Of a stretch of 58,439 bases of DNA, positions 26,439-36,842 are shown in pieces. Below the pieces are notes generated by a model that saw nothing but the letters and a program-made list of their open reading frames with translations, searched no databases and was not told where the DNA came from. Made by a program: the position numbers and the translations under genes. Origin of the DNA: an uncultured Methylophilaceae bacterium (GTDB taxonomy: Bacteria; Pseudomonadota; Gammaproteobacteria; Burkholderiales; Methylophilaceae); the NCBI GenBank assembly GCA_903870165.1, contig CAIQBW010000028.1, positions 1 through 58,439 of the forward strand, read 5' to 3'. The first letter of the stretch is position 1. Every line of letters starts with the position of its first letter.

Positions 26439-27194
26439 ATGATAAACGTTAAGAATATCGCAGAAATATCCCGCGTGGGTTTCGTTGATACAGCGGCGGC
26501 GGGTTATACTTCAAGCATGACTACTAGCAATCAAACGGGGAGCATCGCCATCATGAGCGGCAATGCCAATAATAATGCGGGAGGAGGTCAAGTTCCGGGT
26601 AACCGTGAAATTGATCAAGCTTTGGTGGAGCGCGCGCAACGCGGCGACCAAAAAGCTTTCGGCATGTTAGTTGAGAAATATCAACGCAAGCTTGGGCGTT
26701 TGCTGTCTAGAATGGTGCGAGACCAAGCTGAAGTGGAAGATGTTGTACAAGAATCTTTTATTAAAGCTTATCGTGCATTGCCTAACTTTAGGGGCGATAG
26801 CGCTTTTTATACTTGGCTTTATCGTATTGGCATTAATACTGCTAAGAACTATTTAGTTTCAATGGGTCGTCGTCCACAAATTAGTCACGAGGTGGAAATT
26901 GAAGATGCTGAAAATTTCGAGGATGCAGAAGAACTTCGCACCGCAGAAACGCCAGAAACTGAAATGATGACTAAAGAAATCGCAAAGACAGTCAATGAAA
27001 CGATGATGGCTTTGCCTGATGAGCTTAGAACTGCCATCACTTTGCGTGAATTAGAAGGTTTAAGTTACGAAGAAATTGCAACCTTGATGAATTGCCCAAT
27101 TGGTACAGTGCGTTCACGCATTTTTAGAGCGCGCGAAACCATTGCAGTTAAGCTCAGGCCTTTGTTGGACACGCCTGATGATAAGCGTTGGTAA
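26439..27194 (+). CDS. rpoE: envelope-stress sigma factor RpoE (AlgU)
   Basis: 251 residues from the ATG at 26439, which has a strong AGGGGA site at the right distance. The sigma core begins at about residue 56 (R-E-I-D-Q-A-L-V-E-R-A-Q-R-G-D). Region 2 contains D-V-V-Q-E-S-F-I-K-A-Y and F-Y-T-W-L-Y-R-I. Region 4 contains L-R-E-L-E-G-L-S-Y-E-E-I-A and G-T-V-R-S-R-I-F-R-A-R. The first 55 residues are a non-homologous Asn/Gly-rich extension. ATGs at 26517 or 26553 (the latter with GGGGAG upstream) would give a near-standard protein, so the start is not certain. The anti-sigma genes follow. Confidence 0.93.
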   Translation: MINVKNIAEISRVGFVDTAAAGYTSSMTTSNQTGSIAIMSGNANNNAGGGQVPGNREIDQALVERAQRGDQKAFGMLVEKYQRKLGRLLSRMVRDQAEVEDVVQESFIKAYRALPNFRGDSAFYTWLYRIGINTAKNYLVSMGRRPQISHEVEIEDAENFEDAEELRTAETPETEMMTKEIAKTVNETMMALPDELRTAITLRELEGLSYEEIATLMNCPIGTVRSRIFRARETIAVKLRPLLDTPDDKRW

Positions 27195-27242
27195 TTAAAG
27201 GTTTGTTAAAGCCAAAATGAATTTGAATGTAGGAGAAGTAAA

Positions 27243-27689
27243 TTGAAAGAAAAAATTTCAGCTTTAATGGATGATGACTTGGCACTTGAAGATGCCGAGT
27301 ATCTGATGACAGCGATAAAAGCCAATGGTGAGTCCGCTAAAAGCTGGGCAACTTATCACTTGATTGGTGATGTCATTCGCGGCGACAAAGTGCTCAGTCA
27401 TGATTTGACAGCTAAGATTATGCAAGAGGTTGCTAAGCAACCAACGGCGTTGGCGCCTAAACCAAGTTTGGTTAAGAACAAACAAGTTGTTTGGTCTGTT
27501 GCGGCTTCGGTCGCGGCTGTGTTTTTTGTGGGCTTGGTGGTTTTACATCAGCAATCACAAGAAGCTGGTGTGTCGCCGATTGAAATTGCACAGGCAGTCC
27601 CAGCGGAATATTTGCGCGCACATCAATCAATGTCACCAAGTAATGCGGCTTATTTCATTCAGCCAGCGGCTTTTTCACAAGATAAGTAA
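27243..27689 (+). CDS. rseA: anti-sigma-E factor RseA (MucA)
   Basis: 148 residues from a TTG start with a good GGAGAAG site. The N-terminal sigma-binding domain begins K-E-K-I-S-A-L-M-D-D-D-L and includes W-A-T-Y-H-L-I-G-D-V-I-R-G. One membrane segment (about 80-100, V-V-W-S-V-A-A-S-V-A-A-V-F-F-V-G-L) leads to a short periplasmic tail. It holds RpoE at the inner membrane until cleaved by DegS- and RseP-type proteases. The stop overlaps the next start (TAATG). Confidence 0.9.
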   Translation: MKEKISALMDDDLALEDAEYLMTAIKANGESAKSWATYHLIGDVIRGDKVLSHDLTAKIMQEVAKQPTALAPKPSLVKNKQVVWSVAASVAAVFFVGLVVLHQQSQEAGVSPIEIAQAVPAEYLRAHQSMSPSNAAYFIQPAAFSQDK

Positions 27690-28666
27690 TGCTTAAAAAA
27701 CAAATTTTTATTGGCTTTGTTATTGGCCTCCTAAGCCTGTTTTCGGGCACGTTATTTGCACTGCAAGAAGACGTTTGGCTCATGCTACAAAAAGCTTCTC
27801 AAGCGGCCCGTGAGCTTAGCTATAAAGGCGTATTCGTTTATCAATCAGGCAATGCTTCAAAGTCTGTTCAGCTCACCCATATGAACTATGGCCAAGGCGA
27901 ATATGCGCGTATGGTAGTGCTAGACGGTGCGCCTCGTGAAGTGTTCAGCCAAGGTTCTGATGTCGTCATTTTTAGTCCAAAAAACGAAAAAATCATGATT
28001 GAGAAAAAGCGTGGACAGAATATGTTTCCCGCTTTATTGCCAAGCAATATGGATGCACTAAAGGCCAGTTACCAAGCGCAAAATAACGGCACTGAGCGCA
28101 TTGGGGGGCGTGATGCTTTTGTGGTGAGTTTGACGCCTAAAGACCAAATGCGTTATGGCTATAAATTTTGGGTTGATAAAGAGTTTGGTCTGTTACTTAA
28201 AACAATGACTTTGGGCGAGCGCGGAGATGCGTTGGAGCAAATTGGCTTTAGTCAGCTCACCTTGATGGATGGTCAAAATATGGATTGGTTTAAGCCTAAA
28301 TTTGATCCAAGCAAGTCTTATGTGATGGATCAAGAGGGTCCAGCAAAAGCGAGCTCATCTGACATGGATTGGGATGTGACTCAATTGCCTTCAGGTTATC
28401 GTAAGGTGGATCAAGTGAAGCAATCGGTTCAGGGCAAAGGCTTGCCAGTGACCCAGATGATTTTCTCCGATGGATTGGCATCCATTTCTGTCTTTGTTGA
28501 GCCTCTTGGTAAAGGGGTTATACCTAAAATTGGTCATACGGTGGTGGGTGCAACCAATTTCTTTGCTTTGGTCAATGAAGGCCACCAGGTCATGGTGATT
28601 GGTGAAGTGCCGGAGGCAGCTGTTACGCAGTTTGCAAATGCTGTGAGTTTTAAGAATAAAAAGTAA
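27689..28666 (+). CDS. mucB: sigma-E regulator MucB (RseB)
   Basis: 325 residues with a signal peptide (about 1-25). The LolA-like N-terminal domain shows A-A-R-E-L-S-Y-K-G-V-F-V-Y-Q-S-G and the C-terminal RseB domain shows L-P-S-G-Y-R-K-V. It is a periplasmic lipid and misfolding sensor that binds RseA and guards it from proteolysis. It overlaps rseA by one base. Confidence 0.92.
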   Translation: MLKKQIFIGFVIGLLSLFSGTLFALQEDVWLMLQKASQAARELSYKGVFVYQSGNASKSVQLTHMNYGQGEYARMVVLDGAPREVFSQGSDVVIFSPKNEKIMIEKKRGQNMFPALLPSNMDALKASYQAQNNGTERIGGRDAFVVSLTPKDQMRYGYKFWVDKEFGLLLKTMTLGERGDALEQIGFSQLTLMDGQNMDWFKPKFDPSKSYVMDQEGPAKASSSDMDWDVTQLPSGYRKVDQVKQSVQGKGLPVTQMIFSDGLASISVFVEPLGKGVIPKIGHTVVGATNFFALVNEGHQVMVIGEVPEAAVTQFANAVSFKNKK

Positions 28667-28760
28667 GTTTTAACCTTGAATTTTGCCGTAATTTTTTAGC
28701 AAAAAAATCTAAAGTCATTCACAATGACGCTCTGTTATTTTCAGTATTGAACCCAATATC

Positions 28761-29240
28761 ATGATTAAAGAAAACGCGATTGTTGTTAGCATCGATAAAG
28801 ATGTTGCCAGCTTAGAGATTGTTCGTAATAAGCCTTGTGGTTTGTGTGGGCAATCTCGCGGATGTGGCATCTCGATTTGGGGGCGCTTATTTGGTCATCG
28901 TCCTAATATCTTTAAAGCTCAAAATACTGTCAACGCAAATGTAGATGAAATCGTTGTGGTTGGAGTGGAAGAGAGCGCCTTATTATGGAGCTCTTTTGCT
29001 GTTTATGGAGTTCCTTTAGTTTTGTTGATTTTAGGCGCCATGCTCGGAAGTCTGGTGTTTCCTAGTGCTTTACATGCGGATAGAAATACTGCATTAGGTG
29101 CTGTGCTGGGTTTATTTGTAGGTTACTTGTGGTTGAAAGTGCATAATCAAGGTAGGACGCTTGATGCGCGTTATCGCCCTGTAATTTTGGGGTTAGCAGA
29201 GCAATCTTCAAATGTTCATGTTCAATGTAAAAAGAGGTAA
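28761..29240 (+). CDS. rseC: RseC/MucC-type membrane protein
   Basis: 159 residues. The Cys tract N-K-P-C-G-L-C-G-Q-S-R-G-C (about 22-34) and two membrane segments (about 75-97 and 105-120) define the SoxR-reducing/RseC family. It may deliver electrons to membrane targets such as the Rnf/Rsx-SoxR system in gammaproteobacteria. It sits between mucB and mucD, the usual order. Confidence 0.9.
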   Translation: MIKENAIVVSIDKDVASLEIVRNKPCGLCGQSRGCGISIWGRLFGHRPNIFKAQNTVNANVDEIVVVGVEESALLWSSFAVYGVPLVLLILGAMLGSLVFPSALHADRNTALGAVLGLFVGYLWLKVHNQGRTLDARYRPVILGLAEQSSNVHVQCKKR

Positions 29241-29245
29241 AAAGT

Positions 29246-30658
29246 ATGATTAGAAAAATAGTCACTATTTCTACATTTTTGCTTGCATTTGCCAGCACGG
29301 CATTTGCGAAAGAATTGCCCGACTTTACGGAGCTTGCTGAAAAGCAGGGGCCGTCAGTGGTGAATATTAGCGTCACACAAGTGGTGCAAGGCAATGGTAA
29401 TCCTTTTGGAGGGTTCCAAGACGATGAGCAATTTAATGAGCTATTTCGTCGTTTTGGCTTGCCTGTGCCTGGAGGTCCAAGAGGGCAAGCGCCTCAGCAA
29501 GAGTTTAAATCTCAGTCTTTAGGCTCAGGTTTTATTATCAGTGCAGATGGCTATGTCTTGACTAACGCCCATGTCATTAACGCAGCTGATGAAGTAATTG
29601 TAAAGCTTTCAGATAAGCGCGAATTTAAAGCTAAAATTATTGGCTCAGATCGCCGTACCGACGTGGCTTTGCTTAAGATTGATGCAAGTGGTTTACCTAA
29701 GGTTTCAATCGGCGACCCTAATCAACTAAAGGTCGGGGAGTGGGTGGCTGCGATTGGCTCACCGTTTGGTCTTGAAAACACCATGACTGCAGGGATTGTG
29801 AGTGCTAAAGGTCGTGCTCTGCCACAAGAGAATTTTGTACCATTTATTCAAACAGACGTTGCGATTAACCCCGGTAACTCAGGCGGTCCACTCTTTAATT
29901 TGAAGGGTGAGGTTGTTGGTATTAACTCTCAAATTTATAGCCGTAGTGGTGGATCTATGGGGTTGTCCTTCTCTATTCCTATAGATGTTGCGATGAACGT
30001 TTCAAACCAACTTAAATCCGGCGGTAAGATTTCTCGTGGCTGGTTGGGTGTTTCTATTCAAGAAATCACTAAGGATTTGGCTGATTCATTTGGCATGAAA
30101 AATACCAATGGTGCTCTGGTTGCCGGCGTTGAGAAAAATGGCCCTGCAGATAAAGGCGGTTTAGATGCTGGTGATGTAATTCTCAAGTTTGATGGTAAGG
30201 TGATTAATTCATCATCTGATCTGCCACGCGCTGTGGGCGGGGTGAAGCCAGGAAAATCTGTGAGTGTTGAAGTGTTACGCAAAGGGGCTACAAAAACTTT
30301 ATCAGTGACAGTAGGTGAGGCGCCAGATGATAAAGATGATGTGACAACGCCAAGCAAAGGTGCGGCTAAGCCAGAAGTTAATCGCATCGGTCTCACCTTA
30401 AATGAATTAACCCCTCCACAAAAGAAAAAGCTCAACGGTAAAAATGGCTTGTTGGTCACTGACTCACAAGGTGCAGCAGCCACAGCAGGTATTCGACGTG
30501 GTGATGTTGTGCTTGGTATTAATAATACGGAAGTCACTACTGTAGAACAGTTTAGTAAGACTTTGGCAGGCGTATCAAACGGCAAAACAGTTGCAGTATT
30601 AGTGTTGCGTGGGGAAAGTACTTTGTATGTGCCAATTAAAGTCACAGATACGAAGTAA
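29246..30658 (+). CDS. mucD: periplasmic serine protease MucD (DegP/HtrA family)
   Basis: 470 residues with a signal peptide (cleaved after about 21, S-T-A-F-A). The trypsin-like domain has its triad His in L-T-N-A-H-V-I (about 109), Asp in R-T-D-V-A-L-L-K (about 139) and Ser in N-P-G-N-S-G-G-P-L (about 212). Two PDZ domains follow (about 260-350 and 370-465). It degrades misfolded envelope proteins and is a member of the sigma-E operon. Its start is 5 bases after rseC. Confidence 0.95.
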   Translation: MIRKIVTISTFLLAFASTAFAKELPDFTELAEKQGPSVVNISVTQVVQGNGNPFGGFQDDEQFNELFRRFGLPVPGGPRGQAPQQEFKSQSLGSGFIISADGYVLTNAHVINAADEVIVKLSDKREFKAKIIGSDRRTDVALLKIDASGLPKVSIGDPNQLKVGEWVAAIGSPFGLENTMTAGIVSAKGRALPQENFVPFIQTDVAINPGNSGGPLFNLKGEVVGINSQIYSRSGGSMGLSFSIPIDVAMNVSNQLKSGGKISRGWLGVSIQEITKDLADSFGMKNTNGALVAGVEKNGPADKGGLDAGDVILKFDGKVINSSSDLPRAVGGVKPGKSVSVEVLRKGATKTLSVTVGEAPDDKDDVTTPSKGAAKPEVNRIGLTLNELTPPQKKKLNGKNGLLVTDSQGAAATAGIRRGDVVLGINNTEVTTVEQFSKTLAGVSNGKTVAVLVLRGESTLYVPIKVTDTK

Positions 30659-30739
30659 ATAGCTATGGCAATCAGGCTTAGTGTCTCATGGTATTAAGCA
30701 TCTAATTGCTGTAAAATCAAACTTTAGTAGTAGGTTGCA

Positions 30740-30756
30740 GGGGCGCTTAGGCGCCC
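30740..30756 (+). terminator. GC-rich hairpin between mucD and lepA
   Basis: GGGCGC-TTAG-GCGCCC is followed by TTGTTGTTGG, an imperfect T-tract. It probably ends the rpoE-mucD transcript; it could also be a structured leader of lepA. Confidence 0.5.
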
Positions 30757-30787
30757 TTGTTGTTGGTATAACTTTTGCACTGAATTT

Positions 30788-32581
30788 ATGAATAATATCC
30801 GTAACTTTTCCATCATCGCCCACATTGACCACGGTAAATCGACCCTGGCTGACCGTATTATTCAATTATGCGGCGGTTTGTCTGACCGCGAGATGGAAGC
30901 GCAAGTGCTCGACTCTATGGACTTGGAGCGTGAGCGTGGCATTACCATTAAAGCGCAAACAGCGGCTTTGCAATACAAGGCGTTGGATGGGCAAGTGTAT
31001 CAGCTCAATTTGATTGATACCCCAGGCCACGTCGACTTCTCATATGAAGTCAGTCGCTCATTGTCAGCTTGTGAAGGCGCATTGTTGGTTGTAGATGCCA
31101 GTCAAGGCGTTGAGGCGCAAAGTGTGGCCAACTGTTATACGGCGCTAGATTTAGGCGTTGAAGTTACTTCAGTGCTCAATAAAATTGATTTGCCATCTGC
31201 AGATCCCGACCGAGTGATTCAAGAAATTGAGGATGTGATTGGCGTTGAGGCACAAAATGCTGTGCGCTGTTCAGCCAAGACGGGTGAAGGTGTTCGTGAT
31301 GTATTAGAGGCAGTTGTAGCAAGAATTCCACCCCCTGTAGGAGATCCAACAAAACCCCTTAAAGCTCTTATTATTGATTCATGGTTTGATAACTATGTTG
31401 GCGTCGTGATGTTAGTACGCGTAGTGGATGGCACGCTTAAACCAAAAGATAAAATCCGCTTAATGGCCACAGGTGCAGTTCATCTATGTGAAGAAGTTGG
31501 CGTATTTACGCCTAAATCATTCCAAAAGCCGTCACTTTCAGCAGGTGAGGTGGGCTTCATTATTGCCGGCATTAAAGAGCTGACTAGCGCTAAAGTAGGT
31601 GATACCGTTACATTGGCTGATAAACCAGCTTTAGAAGCATTGCCTGGTTTTAAAGAAGTGAAGCCGCAAGTGTTTGCGGGATTATATCCTGTTGAGTCAA
31701 ATCAATTTGAAGCACTACGTAGTGCGCTCGAAAAATTGCGCTTAAATGATGCTTCGTTGCAGTTTGAACCAGAAAACTCCACGGCTCTAGGGTTCGGCTT
31801 CCGTTGCGGATTCTTGGGACTCTTGCACATGGAAATTGTGCAGGAGCGTTTAGAGCGCGAATACGACATGGATTTGATTACCACAGCGCCAACGGTAATT
31901 TATGAATTGTTGCTCAAGACTGGTGAAGTCATTCAAATTGAAAATCCATCTCGCTTGCCTGAACCTTCACGCATTGAGGAAATTCGTGAGCCGATGATTA
32001 CGATTAACTTACTCATGCCTCAGGATTATGTGGGACCTGTGATGACGCTTTGTACTGGTAAACGAGGGATTCAAAAGAATATGCAATATATGGGCAGACA
32101 GGTGATGCTCAGCTATGAAATGCCACTTAATGAAGTTGTGCTTGATTTCTTTGATAAGCTTAAATCCGTTTCACGTGGCTATGCTTCTATGGATTATGAA
32201 TTCCTAGAGTTCCGTGCGGCGGATTTAGTCAAGTTGGATATCATGGTTAATGGCGACCGTGTCGATGCACTTTCACTCATTGTGCATAGACTCAATGCGG
32301 TTTATCGTGGTCGTGAAGTGGCCGCTAAAATGCGCGAATTAATTCCGCGTCAAATGTTTGATGTGGCTATTCAAGCGTCGATTGGCGCTAATATTATTGC
32401 GCGTGAGACTGTTAAAGCGATGCGTAAAAACGTATTAGCTAAGTGTTATGGTGGCGATATTACGCGTAAGAAGAAATTGCTAGAGAAGCAAAAAGAGGGT
32501 AAGAAACGCATGAAACAGGTGGGTAACGTTGAAATTCCACAAGAAGCATTCTTGGCCATTTTACGTGTCGAAGACAAATAG
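30788..32581 (+). CDS. lepA: elongation factor 4 (LepA)
   Basis: 597 residues, standard length. GTPase motifs are [17 protein letters not shown] and N-K-I-D-L-P. The LepA-specific C-terminal domain ends [16 protein letters not shown]. It acts on ribosomes during translation or subunit assembly. It is the first of a run with lepB, DUF4845, rnc, era, recO, pdxJ and acpS. Confidence 0.98.
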   Translation: MNNIRNFSIIAHIDHGKSTLADRIIQLCGGLSDREMEAQVLDSMDLERERGITIKAQTAALQYKALDGQVYQLNLIDTPGHVDFSYEVSRSLSACEGALLVVDASQGVEAQSVANCYTALDLGVEVTSVLNKIDLPSADPDRVIQEIEDVIGVEAQNAVRCSAKTGEGVRDVLEAVVARIPPPVGDPTKPLKALIIDSWFDNYVGVVMLVRVVDGTLKPKDKIRLMATGAVHLCEEVGVFTPKSFQKPSLSAGEVGFIIAGIKELTSAKVGDTVTLADKPALEALPGFKEVKPQVFAGLYPVESNQFEALRSALEKLRLNDASLQFEPENSTALGFGFRCGFLGLLHMEIVQERLEREYDMDLITTAPTVIYELLLKTGEVIQIENPSRLPEPSRIEEIREPMITINLLMPQDYVGPVMTLCTGKRGIQKNMQYMGRQVMLSYEMPLNEVVLDFFDKLKSVSRGYASMDYEFLEFRAADLVKLDIMVNGDRVDALSLIVHRLNAVYRGREVAAKMRELIPRQMFDVAIQASIGANIIARETVKAMRKNVLAKCYGGDITRKKKLLEKQKEGKKRMKQVGNVEIPQEAFLAILRVEDK

Positions 32582-32616
32582 AAAATACAAAATACAAAAA
32601 ATAAAGGGCTATTCGC

Positions 32617-33363
32617 ATGATGTTCGCGTTATTTATGGTGGTGGTTTTATTGGTGACTGGCTCTATTTGGTTGCTAGATAAACTCGTTTTGCGCAAAAAC
32701 CGTGCGCCTAACTCTCCAGACCCAATGCTAGTTGAATATTCAAAAAGCTTCTTTCCAGTCATTTTGGCTGTGTTTCTTATTCGCTCATTTATTGCTGAGC
32801 CGTTCAAAATCCCTTCAGGCTCTATGATGCCAACGCTACTAGCCGGAGATTTTATTCTGGTCAATAAATTCACTTACGGTTTGCGCGTGCCAATTTTGAA
32901 TAGTACGTTTATTGAAACCAGCCATCCAAAACGAGGCGACGTATTTGTATTTCATTATCCGCCAGATCCGTCGATTGACTACATCAAGCGCGTAGTTGGA
33001 TTGCCTGGGGATAAGATTTTGTATCAAGACAAACAGCTTTATATCAATGGCCAAAAGCTCGATATGGCTTATATTGACGATTACTCTTATGAGAATGCTG
33101 GTTTAAACCAAGTGCATGCAAAGCGTTTTGAAGAGCAGTTGGGTGATGTAAAACATGACTTGCTGATTGAAGAAAATAGCATGAGCCGTGAAGGTGCTTT
33201 TGAAGTACCAGAGGGTCACTATTTTGCGATGGGTGATAATCGTGACAATAGCCGCGATAGCCGTTATTGGGGCTTTGTGCCTGAGCGAAATCTAGTTGGT
33301 AAAGCCTTCTTTATTTGGTGGAACTTTGATCAATTTAAACGTATTGGTACTAGTATTCATTAA
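32617..33363 (+). CDS. lepB: signal peptidase I
   Basis: 248 residues with two N-terminal membrane segments (about 1-20 and 45-60). The catalytic Ser69 is in K-I-P-S-G-S-M-M-P-T-L and Lys124 in D-Y-I-K-R-V-V-G-L-P-G-D. Box E is G-D-N-R-D-N-S-R-D-S-R. It removes signal peptides on the periplasmic face. It overlaps DUF4845 by one base. Confidence 0.97.
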   Translation: MMFALFMVVVLLVTGSIWLLDKLVLRKNRAPNSPDPMLVEYSKSFFPVILAVFLIRSFIAEPFKIPSGSMMPTLLAGDFILVNKFTYGLRVPILNSTFIETSHPKRGDVFVFHYPPDPSIDYIKRVVGLPGDKILYQDKQLYINGQKLDMAYIDDYSYENAGLNQVHAKRFEEQLGDVKHDLLIEENSMSREGAFEVPEGHYFAMGDNRDNSRDSRYWGFVPERNLVGKAFFIWWNFDQFKRIGTSIH

Positions 33364-33743
33364 TGATGAAGTCTCTAAACATTAAATCTTTATCAAACCA
33401 GCGTGGCATGTCGTTTGTTGGTCTTGTTGTGATGGGTGCGATTGTATTTACAATCATTATTCTCGCAGTAAAAATGGTGCCAGCTTATATCGAATATGCT
33501 TCTGTGAAAAAGTTGATGTATAAGATTGGTCATGAACCTAATTTTGCAACAATGACGAATGAAGAAATTGCTAAAGAGTTTGATGCTGGCGCTAATGTCT
33601 CTTACATCGGCTCGGTTAAAAGCAGTGATTTGACTATTTATGAGACAGATCAAAAAGTCGTCGTGGCCGAGTATCAAGTGGTAAAGCCTTTGTTGGCGAA
33701 TATCAGCTTGATGTTCAAGTTTAAGGCGACTACAGAGCATTAA
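33363..33743 (+). CDS. DUF4845 pilin-like membrane protein
   Basis: 126 residues. A basic head (N-I-K-S-L-S-N-Q-R-G) and a type-IV-pilin-like hydrophobic segment (M-S-F-V-G-L-V-V-M-G-A-I-V-F-T) are followed by a small periplasmic domain. It is found between lepB and rnc in many betaproteobacteria; the function is unknown. The G-M-S-F-V-G-L tract resembles a prepilin cleavage site, though the expected Glu5 is absent. Confidence 0.85.
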   Translation: MMKSLNIKSLSNQRGMSFVGLVVMGAIVFTIIILAVKMVPAYIEYASVKKLMYKIGHEPNFATMTNEEIAKEFDAGANVSYIGSVKSSDLTIYETDQKVVVAEYQVVKPLLANISLMFKFKATTEH

Positions 33744-33758
33744 TCTGATGCTTAGCTT

Positions 33759-34439
33759 ATGATGAATCATCAAACCACCTTCGGACTTCAGCGTTTAATT
33801 GGCTATAATTTTCATCATCAAGCCTTATTAACGCAAGCGCTGACGCATCGTAGTTTCGGTAGTATTAATAATGAACGGTTGGAGTTTTTAGGCGATGGGG
33901 TTCTTAATTTCATCATCGCAAGTCAGCTGTATCTTGCATTTCCTAAGTTGGATGAGGGGGATCTAAGTCGCTTACGTGCCCATCTAGTCAAAGAGCCAAC
34001 GCTTGCGGAATTAGCCTTGATGCTCAATATTGGCGAAGCATTGCGCTTAGGTGAAGGTGAGCTAAAAAGTGGTGGCTGGCGTCGTCCTTCAGTGTTGGCT
34101 GATGCTTTGGAAGCCATTATCGGCGCGGTTTTTCTTGATGCCGGCTTTGATGCTGCTGAGATGGTGGTGATTAAACTATTTACGCCTTTAATCGAAAAAA
34201 TAGACCCTAAATCTATAGGCAAAGACCCGAAATCATTACTCCAAGAATACCTACAGTCTAAAAAAATCGACGTGCCTACTTATGAAGTGTTGGCGATTGA
34301 AGGTGAGGCACACTGTCAAACCTTCCGTGTCGAATGCAAAGTTGCAAAATTTAATATCATCACACAAGGTGAAGGTTCAAGCCGCCGTAATGCTGAGCAA
34401 GAAGCAGCTAAGCTTGCCTATCAACAAATAGTAGCCTAA
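33759..34439 (+). CDS. rnc: ribonuclease III
   Basis: 226 residues. The catalytic signature [12 protein letters not shown] is near 38-49, and the second acidic site is in D-A-L-E-A-I-I-G-A. The double-stranded RNA-binding domain occupies the last 70 residues ([11 protein letters not shown] and [11 protein letters not shown]). It processes rRNA and structured mRNA. Adjacent M-M codons leave the start ambiguous by one residue. Confidence 0.97.
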   Translation: MMNHQTTFGLQRLIGYNFHHQALLTQALTHRSFGSINNERLEFLGDGVLNFIIASQLYLAFPKLDEGDLSRLRAHLVKEPTLAELALMLNIGEALRLGEGELKSGGWRRPSVLADALEAIIGAVFLDAGFDAAEMVVIKLFTPLIEKIDPKSIGKDPKSLLQEYLQSKKIDVPTYEVLAIEGEAHCQTFRVECKVAKFNIITQGEGSSRRNAEQEAAKLAYQQIVA

Positions 34440-34465
34440 ACGCTTGCGTAAAATGAAAGTTTAAA

Positions 34466-35356
34466 ATGACTCAAAATACTCCATTTCGTTGTGGCACAGT
34501 TGCCATTGTTGGTCGTCCAAATGTTGGTAAATCAACGTTGCTCAACCACATTATGGGGATGAAGCTTAGTATTACCTCACGGAAAGCACAAACGACTCGT
34601 CACCGTTTGCTTGGGATTCATACCACAGAAGATACGCAGTTCTTATTTGTGGATACTCCAGGCTTTCAGCAAAAGCATATTAATGCGCTGAATAAAACCC
34701 TGAATAAAACCGTGACCCAAGTGCTTAATGAAGTTGATGTCGTGCTCTTCGTCATTGAACCTATGCATCTCGGTGACGCGGATAAAATTGTATTGAATTT
34801 ATTGCCTAAAGATAAGCCTGTCTTGCTAGTCGTGAATAAAGCCGACTTGATGGGTGACAAAGGTAACTTATTGCCTCTTATTCAAGACTTTGATTTGTTA
34901 TTTCCATTTGCCGCGATTGTGCCTGTGAGTGCCAAAAAGAGCTTATATTTAGATGAGCTATTAAGCGCCGTACGTGAATATTTACCAGAGCAGGATGCAA
35001 TTTATGGTGAAGATGAAATTACCGATAAGAACGAACGATTCTTGGCGGCAGAGTTGCTCCGCGAAAAGGCTTTCCGTTTTTTGGGTGAGGAAGTGCCATA
35101 TGCGATTACCGTTGAAATTGAAAAGTTTGAGATGGAAGGTAATTTACGCAGAATTCATGCGGCATTTATTGTCGACAAAGAAAGCCAAAAGCCCATGCTG
35201 ATAGGTAAGGGTGGCGAGAAGCTCAAGAAGATTTCAACGGAAGCTCGTCAAGACATGGAAAAGCTCTTTGACGGAAAGGTATGGCTTGAAACTTGGGTGA
35301 AAGTAAAAGGCGGTTGGGCGGATGACGAACGTGCGCTCAAAAGTCTGGGTTATTAG
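34466..35356 (+). CDS. era: GTPase Era
   Basis: 296 residues. G1 is G-R-P-N-V-G-K-S-T (about 16-24), G2 R-K-A-Q-T-T-R-H-R, G3 D-T-P-G-F-Q and G4 N-K-A-D. The C-terminal KH domain (I-G-K-G-G-E-K-L-K-K-I) binds the 3' end of 16S rRNA during 30S maturation. It follows rnc by 26 bases, as usual. Confidence 0.98.
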   Translation: MTQNTPFRCGTVAIVGRPNVGKSTLLNHIMGMKLSITSRKAQTTRHRLLGIHTTEDTQFLFVDTPGFQQKHINALNKTLNKTVTQVLNEVDVVLFVIEPMHLGDADKIVLNLLPKDKPVLLVVNKADLMGDKGNLLPLIQDFDLLFPFAAIVPVSAKKSLYLDELLSAVREYLPEQDAIYGEDEITDKNERFLAAELLREKAFRFLGEEVPYAITVEIEKFEMEGNLRRIHAAFIVDKESQKPMLIGKGGEKLKKISTEARQDMEKLFDGKVWLETWVKVKGGWADDERALKSLGY

Positions 35357-35373
35357 GCTTTATAGGTTTTTAA

Positions 35374-36105
35374 ATGGCTGTCAGTAGTATTTCTCGTCAG
35401 GACAATCAGCCAGTTTACGTTCTGCATACTTATCCCTTTAAAGAGACTAGTTTGGTTGTTGAGCTTTTTACCCGTGACTTTGGTCGGGTATCAGCGGTTG
35501 CAAAGGGGGCAAGAAGGCCTCGTTCTGCGATGCGTGGCATGTTACAGTCCTTTCAGCCATTGCTTGGCGCATGGTCTGGTAAGTTAGAGCTTAAAACTTT
35601 ACATTCCCTGGAATGGTATGCAGGTCTGTTAATGCTTCAAGGTGAGGCTTTGATGTGTGGCTTTTATCTTAACGAACTATTGCTACGCTTATTGCCGCGT
35701 GAGGATGCCCACGAAGTCTTGTTTGATGAATACACACAAACGCTAAAATTGCTTTCGCTTGCGCCTGAGGATTCTGCCAGTATTCTGCGTCGCTTTGAGC
35801 TCCGTTTATTGCAAGCTTTGGGTTATGCCGTGCCTTTAACGCACAATATTCGAGATGAGATAGTGACTGCTGAAGCTCAATACTATTACGTGCCAGAAGT
35901 AGGTCCTGTTTCGTCAAAGCATGACTATCAAGAAAATGGCGTACAATTGTCTGGCAAAACCTTGCTGGACATGGCGCAAGATGATTATGCAGATCTGCAA
36001 ACACAGCAGCAAAGTAAGCAATTAATGCGACTTCTGCTGGCGCATTACTTGGGCGATAAGCCACTGCACACTAGACAACTTTTAATCGATTTACAGGATT
36101 TATGA
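35374..36105 (+). CDS. recO: DNA repair protein RecO
   Basis: 243 residues. The N-terminal OB fold contains [20 protein letters not shown] and [10 protein letters not shown] helical C-terminal region follows. The zinc Cys found in some RecO proteins are absent, as in E. coli. It loads RecA with RecR. It overlaps pdxJ by 4 bases. Confidence 0.93.
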   Translation: MAVSSISRQDNQPVYVLHTYPFKETSLVVELFTRDFGRVSAVAKGARRPRSAMRGMLQSFQPLLGAWSGKLELKTLHSLEWYAGLLMLQGEALMCGFYLNELLLRLLPREDAHEVLFDEYTQTLKLLSLAPEDSASILRRFELRLLQALGYAVPLTHNIRDEIVTAEAQYYYVPEVGPVSSKHDYQENGVQLSGKTLLDMAQDDYADLQTQQQSKQLMRLLLAHYLGDKPLHTRQLLIDLQDL

Positions 36106-36839
36106 TGGCAAGATCCAACATTAGATTAGGCGTGAATATCGACCACGTAGCGACTTTGCGCCAAGCGCGAGGTACTCAATACCCAAGCGTGGTGCAAGCC
36201 GCATTGCGCGCGGAAGAGGCCGGCGCAGATAGCATCACTATCCATTTGCGTGAAGATAGACGCCATATTCAAGATGCTGACGTGTATGCGCTTCGTCCAT
36301 TGTTACAAACTAAAATGAACTTTGAAATGGCGATCACTGATGAAATGGTCGGAATTGCTTTAGAAGTAAAACCACAAGACGTCTGCTTGGTTCCTGAACG
36401 ACGTGAGGAACGCACCACAGAGGGCGGTCTTGAGGTGGCAGGTAATTTGACGCGAGTGAAAGCCGTTTGTAAGACGCTGACTGATGCGGGTATTCGTGTG
36501 TCATTATTCATTGCCCCAGATATAGCGCAAATTAATGCAGCTAAAGCCGCAGGTGCGCCTGTCATTGAAATCCACACAGGAAAATTTGCGGATAGCGAAG
36601 GTGCTGAGCAAGCTAAAGAGTTAGAACGTATTCAAGAAGCGACAGCACATGCATTATCTTTAGGCTTGGTGGTGAATGCGGGACACGGTTTGAATATACA
36701 CAATGTGCATCAGATCGCGTCTATCCCTGGTATTGAAGAGCTTAATATTGGTCATGCCATTGTGGCGCATGCAGTATTTGTGGGTTGGGAATATGCTGTG
36801 CGTGAAATGAAAGCACTGATGGTTGAGGCGGCTCGCTAG
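36102..36839 (+). CDS. pdxJ: pyridoxine 5'-phosphate synthase
   Basis: 245 residues. The opening [26 protein letters not shown] and E-L-N-I-G-H-A-I-V are PdxJ signatures. It condenses 3-amino-2-oxopropyl phosphate with deoxyxylulose phosphate in vitamin B6 synthesis. The start is ATG 36102 or 36105 inside the recO stop. Confidence 0.97.
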   Translation: MMARSNIRLGVNIDHVATLRQARGTQYPSVVQAALRAEEAGADSITIHLREDRRHIQDADVYALRPLLQTKMNFEMAITDEMVGIALEVKPQDVCLVPERREERTTEGGLEVAGNLTRVKAVCKTLTDAGIRVSLFIAPDIAQINAAKAAGAPVIEIHTGKFADSEGAEQAKELERIQEATAHALSLGLVVNAGHGLNIHNVHQIASIPGIEELNIGHAIVAHAVFVGWEYAVREMKALMVEAAR

Positions 36840-36842
36840 ACC

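Noticed and set aside
30058-30645. 195-codon antisense frame inside mucD
   Set aside because: It is a mirror of the conserved PDZ-coding region; long antisense frames arise here from codon bias.
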